Origin: an uncultured Alphaproteobacteria bacterium
Lineage (GTDB): Bacteria > Pseudomonadota > Alphaproteobacteria > UBA9655
NCBI GenBank assembly: GCA_937967795.1
Contig: CALBSK010000078.1
Coordinates: 1-20,430 of the forward strand
Length of the DNA: 20,430 nt
Direction: 5' to 3'
Part shown: piece by piece, positions 1 through 7,446 of the stretch
Position numbering within the stretch: position 1 is the first letter of the stretch
How the letters are laid out: every line of letters begins with the position of its first letter
The notes under the pieces: generated by a model
Told to the model about the DNA's origin: nothing
What the model saw: the letters and a program-made list of their open reading frames with translations, nothing else
The model's database searches: none
Made by a program: the position numbers and the translations under genes

Positions 1-2
1 AC

Positions 3-1484
3 CTTTCTCAAGGAAACGTAAGGTCTGCCGTTCATCTTCTCCAAGAGAATAACTCCATTCATTGGAAGAAGACAAAAGAAGAAGCTCTTTCAGATCTCTT
101 AAAAGATTGGGGGAAAGAATTCCTTTCTGACCCTCAAGGAACCCGGCTCATGCTGGCTCAACGGAATATGGATGTGGATGTGCTGAATCAAGGGGCTCGA
201 GATCTTCTTCGAGAAAGAGGAAGATTGGGAAGTTTAGAAGTGACCTGTATGACTCAAAGAGGCAAGATGACCTTTGCGGAAGGAGACCGAATTCAATTGA
301 CCAAAACAGATAAATCCCAAGACCTTTTTAATGCCCATTTTGGGGTGATTCAAAAAATTGATGTTCAGACAAAAAAACTCAGCGTTCTCCTGGATAATAA
401 AGAAGTAAAAGAAGTTGATCCTACCACCTACGATGGGCTTCGTCATGGGTATGCCTCAACCGTTTATAAGGGCCAAGGATCAACCTTAGATCATATCTAT
501 GTGCTTCACAGTAAGGTCGTAAATAAAAGTGTGAATTATGTCGCCTTAACACGTCAAACACGGTCCCTCTCCCTTTATGTCTCTCAGGATGAGACGCCTT
601 CTGAGTTTCATCTGATTCGTCAAATGAGCCGGGATGAGGGAAACAAAATCAGTCTTTCTTTTGCAACCCCAAAAGACATTGAAAAGCGCCAAAGTGAAAT
701 AACCCTTGCCACCTCTCTTCAACAAGGGGCAGAAAACCTTGTGACCAAAGTTAAAGACTTTTTCCATGCCAATGAAGATTTTTACAAGTTTGACCCGCTA
801 AAAGAAAATCCCCAGCACGAGGTTTCGCTGTCTTTTTCTAAAAGCCCTGCCCTTCAATCTGTCTATGAAGATATGAAGCAACCTCCCTTTGCGCATAGCC
901 ATGCCAAAGCAAATGCTGTTCGGACAGCTTTTAAAAAAGGATTAGAACGCTACAGCGAAACAAGGGCCATTGCTTATTGGGAAAGCAAAAAAGAAGAGCT
1001 CCTCCATCTTTATCAAGAACAACTTACCCACGTTGAAAAGGAACTCACCTCTCCTGCTTTAAACACTCTTACCCCACAGTGGAAAGAGGAAGCTCGAGAA
1101 CTTGCCAAAGGCGATCCAACGAAAGTTCTGACTCTCCTCCAAAAATTAAAAGCAGGTCAGATAAGCAGGCATGAGGCTTCTTTAGAAGAAAAGCCTCTTT
1201 CAGAGGAAAAAATAGGAGGTGAAAGGAAACGTTCTATGGATTCTCCTTTAAAAGAGACCTACCTCCGTTTCAAGGCTTTACAGGGCATTTTGAAAGACAA
1301 TCCTAAAGAAAAGGAGTATTTTAAAGAAGAGCTTAAACGGCTGGGTCAACAACTTGCTCAAGACAAAGACTTTATGAATACCCTCCAGCAGGAAAATCCC
1401 AAGGCCGCAAAACTCATTGACCGTATTTTAGAAGAAGAACGCTCACAGTCTTTAAGTTTAGGGAAAGGAGGGTATTCCAGATAG
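3..1484 (+). CDS. traA: TraA-type conjugal relaxase/helicase, C-terminal part (5' end outside window)
   Basis: The reading frame is open from base 3, before the first ATG at 150, so this is the 3' part of a longer gene entering from the left edge. The first ~150 residues match the end of the RecD-like helicase domain of Ti/RAGE-type TraA: a strand-rich beta segment (EGDRIQLTKTD), then RHGYASTVYKGQGST and NYVALTRQ, which are the late helicase motifs of this family. The remaining ~290 residues are charged and helical, as in the TraA tail. In the family, TraA nicks oriT and unwinds the transferred strand. The N-terminal relaxase domain, if present, lies outside the window. The stop at 1482-1484 is 2 bp from the stop of the convergent gene on the other strand. 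A second, diverged copy of the C-terminal region occurs at 19511-20430. Function is well supported; whether the gene is intact cannot be judged. Confidence 0.85.
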   Translation, partial: LSQGNVRSAVHLLQENNSIHWKKTKEEALSDLLKDWGKEFLSDPQGTRLMLAQRNMDVDVLNQGARDLLRERGRLGSLEVTCMTQRGKMTFAEGDRIQLTKTDKSQDLFNAHFGVIQKIDVQTKKLSVLLDNKEVKEVDPTTYDGLRHGYASTVYKGQGSTLDHIYVLHSKVVNKSVNYVALTRQTRSLSLYVSQDETPSEFHLIRQMSRDEGNKISLSFATPKDIEKRQSEITLATSLQQGAENLVTKVKDFFHANEDFYKFDPLKENPQHEVSLSFSKSPALQSVYEDMKQPPFAHSHAKANAVRTAFKKGLERYSETRAIAYWESKKEELLHLYQEQLTHVEKELTSPALNTLTPQWKEEARELAKGDPTKVLTLLQKLKAGQISRHEASLEEKPLSEEKIGGERKRSMDSPLKETYLRFKALQGILKDNPKEKEYFKEELKRLGQQLAQDKDFMNTLQQENPKAAKLIDRILEEERSQSLSLGKGGYSR

Positions 1485-1486
1485 GT

Positions 1487-2113
1487 TTAGCGAGAAGATT
1501 TTTTCTTGGGGGGTTCTGAAGCTTTTTTCTTATCTTGGAGGTTCTTGTATAAATCTAAAATGCTGGTGTTGGCCTTTCCCAAATCATAAAGTCTTCGCGT
1601 TTCCTCATTCATCAAAAATACAGCAACGGGGGACATTTGCAGGAGGAAAAGGCCGATCCCCATGAAAGCCCCCGTAAGCGCCGTTGCCCCTATGAGGGTA
1701 AGGAAAGGTTTGCTCCATCTGAATTTATATTGGTTTTGGATCTCCTCACAAAGCCTATTTGTTCGGTTAATTTCGTTATTCAGACTTCTAATGTCTTCTT
1801 CGACCTTTCCTAAGAGGGATGAAAACATGTGAGAGATTTTATCTTGGCAAGAATCAACCACTTCCTGAAAATGTTTTCTGAACTGGAGGACCGTGTGCTT
1901 TGCAAGGGTCTCTCGAATTTCTTGGCAGCATCTTTCTTCAATCTTAGCGATTTTTTCTTCGATCTCTTCCATTTGCTTACGATGGTTTTTGTTTATGTAC
2001 CGTTGAAGGTCAGAGGTCAAAGCGTCCAAAGAGGAAGCATTCAATGAAGCTGATTCAAGGGCTTTGTCTTCTAATCTAGAAAAGTCTTTGTCTTTGCTTT
2101 CGGGATGGGTCAT
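1487..2113 (-). CDS. Coiled-coil membrane protein paired with TraA (uncharacterised)
   Basis: This 208-residue protein is not recognised as a named family. Residues ~30-130 are charged and heptad-like (IEEKIAKIEERCCQEIRETL), predicted coiled coil. Residues ~136-170 form a hydrophobic hairpin-like segment (LTLIGATALTGAFMGIGLFL then VAVFLM), and a lysine-rich tail ends the protein. A membrane-anchored, mostly cytoplasmic coiled coil is the simplest reading. A clear homologue is encoded at 18854-19522, also tail-to-tail with a TraA-like gene, so the pairing looks conserved and suggests a role in conjugative DNA processing or transfer. The ATG at 2113 follows AAAGGA at good spacing. It lies 41 bp downstream of the co-oriented HTH gene and may share its transcript. 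Confidence 0.8.
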   Translation of the reverse strand: MTHPESKDKDFSRLEDKALESASLNASSLDALTSDLQRYINKNHRKQMEEIEEKIAKIEERCCQEIRETLAKHTVLQFRKHFQEVVDSCQDKISHMFSSLLGKVEEDIRSLNNEINRTNRLCEEIQNQYKFRWSKPFLTLIGATALTGAFMGIGLFLLQMSPVAVFLMNEETRRLYDLGKANTSILDLYKNLQDKKKASEPPKKKSSR

Positions 2114-2154
2114 AAGGTTTCCTTTCTGTTTAAGTTAGGGTTAGAGAGTTATTT

Positions 2155-2376
2155 TTAATTTGTGAATTTAGTTTTTAGACTATGTTCCGAGGTATTTTGG
2201 CAGGTATTTTGTTCTTCAAAGTGCTCAACATCAGAGAGACGGTACCGAACACCTTTTGCCATTTTAAAAAAACGCGGGCCTCGCCCATTCCAACGCCACT
2301 GGCTTAGAGTTGTAAGCGTAACGTTCCAACGGGCAGCTAGGTCTTCTGGCGTGAGTAGTATTGTTTTTGTTTGCAT
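2155..2376 (-). CDS. Small HTH_17/excisionase-like DNA-binding protein
   Basis: This 73-residue protein has the MerR-like winged helix pattern of the HTH_17/AlpA-excisionase group: LTPEDLAARWNVTLTTLSQW, then RGPRFFK, then VRYRLSDVEHFE. In that family the first motif is the recognition helix and the second the wing. Such proteins commonly act as recombination directionality factors or as regulators of mobile-element genes. It is divergent from the XRE-type gene at 2517, with a palindromic site between them, and it sits upstream of the coiled-coil gene on the same strand. An excision or transfer-control role for the integrated element is inferred from this setting. The tail after residue ~58 is polar and has no assigned function. 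Confidence 0.8.
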   Translation of the reverse strand: MQTKTILLTPEDLAARWNVTLTTLSQWRWNGRGPRFFKMAKGVRYRLSDVEHFEEQNTCQNTSEHSLKTKFTN

Positions 2377-2411
2377 AGACTGGCTCCTTCGTGTACAATT
2401 ATTTTGGCTAC

Positions 2412-2430
2412 TTTACAATTTGATTGTAAA
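2412..2430. promoter_or_regulatory. Palindromic operator candidate between divergent regulators
   Basis: A perfect inverted repeat, TTTACAAT-TTG-ATTGTAAA, lies in the 140-bp gap between the HTH_17 gene (-) and the XRE gene (+). A second, shorter palindrome, GCTTG-T-CAAGC, is at 2444-2454. Two-fold symmetric sites between divergent regulator genes are the usual layout for repressor-controlled lysogeny-type or transfer switches. Binding by the XRE protein is an inference. Confidence 0.5.
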
Positions 2431-2516
2431 CTTTAGTAAGCCTGCTTGTCAAGCAAAGTTCGATGCTACAGGTTAAGTATTTAAATTCAAAAGCTTATAC
2501 AGAAAGAGGCATTATA

Positions 2517-2993
2517 ATGACACCCTTAGCTAAGCAGATTTCTCTGCGAATGAGAGCTAAAAATCTCTCAATCTCCATGCTTGAAAAAAATGCAGGCCTT
2601 AAGAATCACTCTGTAAGAAATATTCTCAGAGGTCGAACCTTCATGCCCAATGCAGAGACACTCGATGCTATTGCACGAGCTTTAGGATGTAGAGTCGAAG
2701 ATCTTCTTGAAAAAAAAGAAATTTATGAGAAAAAGGCACTTAGCGAAACCAAGGAAGAAGTTACACACACACCCTATGACTATCCCGAGCTTTTCAGGGA
2801 AGTTGTGGATTTTGTTACCATGTATTTACGTCACAACAAACATAGTCTTTCTCTTGAACAAGTCCTCAACTGTATTAAGCTCATTTATCAAGATTCTAGC
2901 GAAAGGGATCCAACAACATTAGATGAAGAAAGTGCTGCACTCTGGATGTGGCTTGCTACGGATACCAGATTACCTTACATGTACTCAGATTAG
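2517..2993 (+). CDS. XRE/Cro-CI-type HTH transcriptional regulator
   Basis: Residues ~5-65 form a canonical XRE helix-turn-helix: ISLRMRAKNLSISMLEKNAG, then HSVRNILRGR, then AETLDAIARALGCRVEDLLE. The C-terminal ~90 residues (YPELFREVVDFVTMYL and onward) are helical, perhaps for oligomerisation. I prefer the ATG at 2517 over the upstream ATG at 2463 because AGAGG at 2505-2509 is correctly spaced from it and the HTH starts directly afterwards; this gives 158 residues. It probably represses the divergent promoter pair containing the 2412-2430 palindrome, controlling itself and the excisionase-like gene. No protease or peptidase domain is seen, so it is not a LexA/CI-type self-cleaving repressor. 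Confidence 0.85.
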   Translation: MTPLAKQISLRMRAKNLSISMLEKNAGLKNHSVRNILRGRTFMPNAETLDAIARALGCRVEDLLEKKEIYEKKALSETKEEVTHTPYDYPELFREVVDFVTMYLRHNKHSLSLEQVLNCIKLIYQDSSERDPTTLDEESAALWMWLATDTRLPYMYSD

Positions 2994-3185
2994 ACCTTGG
3001 GAACAAAATGGTCGCAACAAAGCACATGTATAAAATCTGTGTGAAAAGGAGGGAGCCCAATAAGGCTTATCCTTTAGAATTACACTATTGAAGCTCCTTA
3101 AGGGTAATGTTTTCTTTAATGCCAGGCAAGCGGAAATTTTTATTAAAAGATAGCCTATCGATGAAATATAACAAGGAGAGGAAAC

Positions 3186-3929
3186 ATGAGTGAATTCCAA
3201 TATTCCGAATTCCGAACTGTGAATCGTCAGCTAAACCAAAAAGAAATAGAGGAAGTCCGAAAACTTTCTAGTCGTGCTCGGGTGAGTAGAGATCGCGCCA
3301 TTTTTATCTATAATTTTGGTGACTTCCGTGGCAATTCGGATGAAGTCCTCTTAAAATATTTTGATGCTTTTCTTTATATTTCTAATTTTGGTACAAAACA
3401 ATTGAGTTTTCGCATCCCAACACGCCTTTTAAAAACGCAGAGCTTATGCCCTTACGAATATGAATACATCGTTGAGATAGAACCCTATGAGCATAATACT
3501 CTTGTGACATTGCATTTCACCAATGAAAAAGGAGGAGAATGGCTTGAGGAAGAGGACTGTTCCGCTCTTCTTGACGAACTAATTCCCCTCAGAGAGGACT
3601 TGCTTCTGGGCGATCCCCAATCCCTTTATTTGACTTTAATTGCCAATCAAGAAGAAAGGCAGATAGAGCCGTATGTACAATCCTTGCCCGCTCCTCCTAA
3701 TCTTAAAGAACTTACATCTTCTCTTAAGTCTTTCGCTGAGTTTTTTGAAATCACTCCTGATTTGCTGAAACAGATTGGGAGTCAAAGCAAAGATATTTCG
3801 CAGTCTCCTTTTGATATAACCCAATTATCTGATCACGAGAAAAACACATTTCTTCAAAAGGTTCTCGAGAATGATCCTCATGCAAGAGTCGAGCTTCAAA
3901 ATTTGTTGACCCAAAGAAGCATGAAATAA
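3186..3929 (+). CDS. Conserved hypothetical protein (unknown function)
   Basis: This 247-residue soluble protein starts at an ATG with AAGGAG at 3173-3178. Its N-terminal half has a pattern I recognise from a widespread bacterial family without assigned function: YSEFRTVNRQL, a conserved SSRA motif, then FGDFRGN and YFDAFLYISNFGTKQLSFR. The C-terminal half is acidic and helical (PPNLKELTSSLKSFAEFFEI). It has no signal peptide, no membrane segment and no recognisable catalytic motif. It converges on the primase/helicase locus with a 13-bp gap, so its stop lies very close to the end of that locus. Given the neighbours (TOTE-type primase/helicase, YhcG nuclease, integrase), a role in a defence or conflict module is possible, but this is only context. 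Confidence 0.8.
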   Translation: MSEFQYSEFRTVNRQLNQKEIEEVRKLSSRARVSRDRAIFIYNFGDFRGNSDEVLLKYFDAFLYISNFGTKQLSFRIPTRLLKTQSLCPYEYEYIVEIEPYEHNTLVTLHFTNEKGGEWLEEEDCSALLDELIPLREDLLLGDPQSLYLTLIANQEERQIEPYVQSLPAPPNLKELTSSLKSFAEFFEITPDLLKQIGSQSKDISQSPFDITQLSDHEKNTFLQKVLENDPHARVELQNLLTQRSMK

Positions 3930-3942
3930 GAAAGGGTATTAT

Positions 3943-4137
3943 TCACCCCGTGCTATACCCCAATTTCCCATATCCTTTCAGTCTCTTATCAGCCATTCTT
4001 GCAAGCATGGGGACAGAGGTATCGACATAATCATAGATGATCACTTCTTTTTTGCTGTGATGAAGACGGTGGAGTCTTCCCGCATATTGAGCCAGTGTTC
4101 CGTGCCAGGAAATAGGCATGGTAAGGAATAGGGTATC
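3943..4137 (-). pseudogene. C-terminal tail of TOTE-associated SF2 helicase, in a shifted frame
   Basis: This frame encodes the end of the helicase, from DTLFLTMPISWHGTLAQYAG through helicase motif VI (QYAGRLHRLH) to the conserved YDYVD and final KRLKGYGKLGY. It continues the helicase of 4031-4981 exactly after EGFDDSRL, but one frame over. One extra C in the CC at 4137-4138 of the + strand accounts for the shift. An open frame runs upstream to 4266, but that upstream part does not match the family. The break removes motif VI from the main helicase reading frame. A sequencing error is the other explanation, because a single base is involved. Confidence 0.8.
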
Positions 4138-4981
4138 CAAGCCTTGAATCATCAAAGCCTTCTCCAATATAGGCGCCTGTCGCGATGAGCAGGCGTTCCT
4201 CCTTCTCAGGGATAGATTCGAGCTGAGCTTTAACCAAATCGCGTTGTTTTGCGGATTGCCCTCCAACCATCACAACGATATGTCTACAAAATTTTGAAAA
4301 TCGTTCTGCTAAAGCTTTTGCGTGGTCTCTACGTTCCGTAAGCAGCAAAGGGCTACGACCTTCTTGTAAAGAGTGTAACACATCATCAAAAATCATTTGG
4401 TTTCTGATCTCATCTAAAATAATCCCCCCATAAAGCTGTTGAATACTGGTTTTCAGATCATTGATTTTTTGCAATTGAAAAGCTGTATTCCGAATAATGA
4501 CTTTATGAGAAAATGGACGTAGAGTGGCTTGATGCTTTGCATTCACCTTATAACGGATAGGACCACACTGCATAAAAATGATGGGATGATGACCGTCTTT
4601 CCGTGTTGCCGTTGCTGTAAGCCCAAGAACATATTTTGCCTTTGTCGCGCGCGCAACGGCCTCAAAGCTGACGGCTGAGAGATGATGGCATTCATCGACG
4701 ACCAATTGACCATAGTTTGCCACAAGGTCATCAACAACATTTTTCCTCACGAGACTTTGGATAAGAGCTACATCAATGAGGCCTGAGGGTTTACGTTTCC
4801 CTCCTCCAATAATTCCCATGTGGCTTTCTGGAATATCCAGGAATGCCCGCAACCTTTCAACCCATTGATCCAATAATTGGCGGCGATGGACCAAAATCAG
4901 TGTATTCGCCTTTCTTGCGGCGATAAGTTTGGCAGAAATGACAGTTTTCCCAAAAGCAGTCGTTGCAGCTAACACGCCCAT
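4031..4981 (-). pseudogene. TOTE-type superfamily 2 helicase core, frameshifted at both ends
   Basis: SF2 helicase motifs are present in order: Walker A variant GVLAATTAFGKT, LVHRRQLLDQW (Ia), VDECHH (II), GLTATATRKDGHH (III region), SPLLLTERRDHAKALAERF (IV) and LLIATGAYIGEGFDD (V). After EGFDDSRL the frame turns into unrelated sequence; the true continuation is in the next frame (3943-4137). Upstream, the homologous frame extends before the ATG at 4981 to about 5060 (KFRGELTLPQKRALKELEKY), where it meets the primase reading frame out of register. In intact relatives, primase and helicase form one long polypeptide. This locus is therefore probably a decayed gene, although the helicase fragment could be translated alone without motif VI. 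Confidence 0.85.
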
Positions 4982-4992
4982 ATCATATTTCT

Positions 4993-6180
4993 CTAATTCT
5001 TTAAGAGCTCTTTTTTGTGGAAGTGTAAGTTCTCCGCGGAACTTTGTTTTAAGTGGTTCTGAAAGGCCGCTAAACGGATAAGCTTATTCATGAGAGCTGG
5101 AGGAATATTCTTTTTGGAAATGAAAATCTGGTTGTTGAGGATAACTTCAATAGACTCGGGAAGTTTTTGATCAATAGGAATGTCTGACTTAATACGTGAA
5201 GGGCTCATTTCCCATGGTTTTTCTTCATCTTCAGCAAGAAGCATTCTCACCCCAAGAATTCGACCTTTCGATGAGGCTTCTTCTACAATAACTCTCACTT
5301 CTTCTGACCTCATCCGTCTCAAGGAAGAAAGATAGCCCCACTGATCAGCATAAGGTTCAAAATTCTCATTTAAAAACACGCTGTTCCCCTTTTTACGAGG
5401 TTGGTATTGTAAGGGTAAAGCAATTAAATTGCCAAAGCCTCCTGAAGGCATCGTATCTTGATTGGGGAAAAAACGATCATAAGATTCAAATCCGATTCCT
5501 GGATACCGTTCCATAGTTTCCGTAAGGAGAGCAGCTCCCATTTTTCGTGCGTCAGAGGCGGGAATAGGCTCACTAAAAAAGATCCAAATATGCCCTCCAT
5601 TGCCAGAACGAGATCGCTCTAAGCTTGCCGGAACATTTCTTATGCGACAGGTTTCAAGGTAAGCACTCGCATCCCTCTTCCACTGCTCCTTATCAAAGTC
5701 TACGGCTAAAAACCAACAGGTTTCATCTTTAAGCATAGGATAAACCCCGATCGTATAGTCTCGTCTTGAATCACCTATTTTTTCTCCGGTGAAATGCTTC
5801 CGGATCACTTGTTCTGTTACAGGGATAAAGGCTTGGTTAAGGCATTCACTGCATTTAATTTGAGGTTTCTTGCAAACCCCGCGTACCCACTCATTCTGAC
5901 AGGCTGGAGAATACCCTGATTTTCCTGTTTTTTGATTGTCCCACCGCTTTGGAAAGAAATCGCGACGTCCCTGAAAAAGGTCCATAAAAAGGACGATTTT
6001 TTCTTCAGGAGCGGGGGAAGAAAGAAGGGCAAAAACATTTGAAAGTAGTGCATTTGGCTTTTCTTGGACAAGTTTGGATTGGCCTAGTTCTTCTGTTTTC
6101 TTAGCATCAACATTGTAAAACCATCTTCTTACACGCTGAATATACCTATGAATAAAACTTGTCTTACGCGTATCGTTCAC
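4993..6180 (-). CDS. TOTE conflict-system archaeo-eukaryotic primase domain (N-terminal part of a broken primase-helicase)
   Basis: The N-terminal part of the two-domain protein is present. It has PEEKIVLFMDLFQGRRDFF, then the zinc-binding-like region with cysteines in SPACQNEWVRGVCKKP and KCSECLNQ. The archaeo-eukaryotic primase signature follows: catalytic AVDFDK, RSRSGNGGHIWIFF, then DTMPSGGFGNLIALPLQ. These match the TOTE-associated primase family, thought to act in anti-invader conflict systems. The start is GTG at 6180, 24 bp after the YhcG gene on the same strand. The reading frame stops shortly after KLIRLAAFQN at about 5056-5061. The helicase sequence resumes there in another frame, with the linker of intact relatives (roughly 60-70 residues, from memory) missing. 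The catalytic primase residues are intact, so a truncated but active product is possible. Confidence 0.85.
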   Translation of the reverse strand: MNDTRKTSFIHRYIQRVRRWFYNVDAKKTEELGQSKLVQEKPNALLSNVFALLSSPAPEEKIVLFMDLFQGRRDFFPKRWDNQKTGKSGYSPACQNEWVRGVCKKPQIKCSECLNQAFIPVTEQVIRKHFTGEKIGDSRRDYTIGVYPMLKDETCWFLAVDFDKEQWKRDASAYLETCRIRNVPASLERSRSGNGGHIWIFFSEPIPASDARKMGAALLTETMERYPGIGFESYDRFFPNQDTMPSGGFGNLIALPLQYQPRKKGNSVFLNENFEPYADQWGYLSSLRRMRSEEVRVIVEEASSKGRILGVRMLLAEDEEKPWEMSPSRIKSDIPIDQKLPESIEVILNNQIFISKKNIPPALMNKLIRLAAFQNHLKQSSAENLHFHKKELLKN

Positions 6181-6204
6181 AATTTCTTCTATCTTTGCAA
6201 AAAG

Positions 6205-7272
6205 CTAACTTTTAACCTTTTGTATTTTTTCGAGGTTAATTTTTTCTCGGGCCATTTTTATAGATTTATGAAGTTCTCTTTCAAAAACACCCCTGGACGG
6301 AAGAGCTGTTAAAAATTGAGCAATCCTTATTCCGCTTTTTTCTAATTGTAAAAGCTCAACATGCTCTGAGGATTTTTCTGAACAGAGAATAATTCCTATG
6401 GGAGAATTTTCTCCCTCTTGAAGCTCATATTTTTCAATCCATCGCAGATATAGCTCTACTTGCCCCTTATCGGCTGCTTTAAATTTTCCAAGCTTGAGCT
6501 CTATTATAATTGGACAACGTAATCTTCTGTGGAAAAAATATAAGTCAATATAATAGTTTTGTCCATCAATAGTAATTCTTTTCTGACGTGCTAAAAATGC
6601 AAAATCACTTCCTAATTCAAGTAAAAACTTTTCCATAGATTGGAGGATGGCATTTTCAAATTCACGTTCAGTATAAGGATCCCTAAGATTAAGAAAGTCC
6701 AAGGTATAGGGGTCCCGAAATACCAGGTCGGGAGTTAACTTGTTTTCCTCTCGTAAATTTTGGATTTCCTTTTTGATGATATCTTCAGGTTGTTTCGCGA
6801 TACACGTCCTTTCAAACATCATGCTATTAATCTTTTCTTTTAAAGTGCGAACACTCCAATTTTCAAGACGTGCCACTTCCGCATAAAAATCTCGTTTGGT
6901 TTGGTCATCCAGATAAATGAGCTCTACAAAGTGAGACCAGCTTAATTTTCCAGACAGTGTCTGGACAATCTTTACGTCGAGAAAAATCGCCGAAAACTTA
7001 ACCATATTAAAGATGTTCGTAAGACTATAGCCCCTTCCATACTCTGCGGTAAGGAATCTCGAGGTTTTGCGAATAACCTCCTCTCCATATTCAGCCCGTT
7101 CATTTTTAAGGATCTCTTGATTAATTCGATTTCCAATATGCCAATTTACGAGGACAAGTGTTGAGTTAACAGCAATTGCAACTTCGCTTCTTGCCTTCTC
7201 TATAATAAAGTGGATATCCTTAAAAAGATCAGAATGATCAGTAGAAGTTATTGATAAATCTTTCATATTCAT
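6205..7272 (-). CDS. YhcG/DUF1016-family PD-(D/E)XK nuclease domain protein
   Basis: This 355-residue protein has the two-part layout of YhcG/DUF1016 proteins. An N-terminal helical DNA-binding-like half contains LVNWHIGNRI, EYGEEVIRKTSRFLTAEYGR, LSWSHFVELI and the conserved ENWSVRTLKEKI. A C-terminal nuclease half has the PD-(D/E)XK core D243...E258-x-K260 (YYIDLYFFHRR, IIELKLG) with a following Q271 in GQVELYL. All nuclease residues expected are present and the length is typical. The family belongs to the endonuclease-like superfamily, is common in mobile and defence islands, and lacks a firmly established cellular role. It is first in a - strand pair with the primase locus (24-bp gap), which suggests one transcript. 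The ATG at 7272 is followed two codons later by another possible ATG. Confidence 0.9.
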   Translation of the reverse strand: MNMKDLSITSTDHSDLFKDIHFIIEKARSEVAIAVNSTLVLVNWHIGNRINQEILKNERAEYGEEVIRKTSRFLTAEYGRGYSLTNIFNMVKFSAIFLDVKIVQTLSGKLSWSHFVELIYLDDQTKRDFYAEVARLENWSVRTLKEKINSMMFERTCIAKQPEDIIKKEIQNLREENKLTPDLVFRDPYTLDFLNLRDPYTEREFENAILQSMEKFLLELGSDFAFLARQKRITIDGQNYYIDLYFFHRRLRCPIIIELKLGKFKAADKGQVELYLRWIEKYELQEGENSPIGIILCSEKSSEHVELLQLEKSGIRIAQFLTALPSRGVFERELHKSIKMAREKINLEKIQKVKS

Positions 7273-7412
7273 ATATTGAACTCTACTTTCTCATTAACAA
7301 AGATATGCCACCTTATATTCTTTTCGGCATTTTGTGTCTGGCTATCTGATCTTAAAGGAATGTATATTAAGTTTTTTTCTGAAACAAGTTGGTGTAATGG
7401 CTTCGACAAAAT

Positions 7413-7430
7413 ATGGAGCCCTTTCTCCAT
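7413..7430 (-). terminator. Weak hairpin terminator candidate after integrase
   Basis: A perfect 6-bp stem, ATGGAG/CTCCAT with a 6-nt loop, lies 17 bp downstream of the integrase stop. On the - strand it is followed by ATTTTG, a poor U-tract, so the call is tentative. Confidence 0.35.
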
Positions 7431-7446
7431 CATTAAAAAACCTCGC

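Noticed and set aside
2162..2476. 104-codon + strand frame over the HTH_17 gene
   Set aside because: It is antisense to a protein with a clear HTH motif and has an Arg/Phe/Cys-rich shadow composition.
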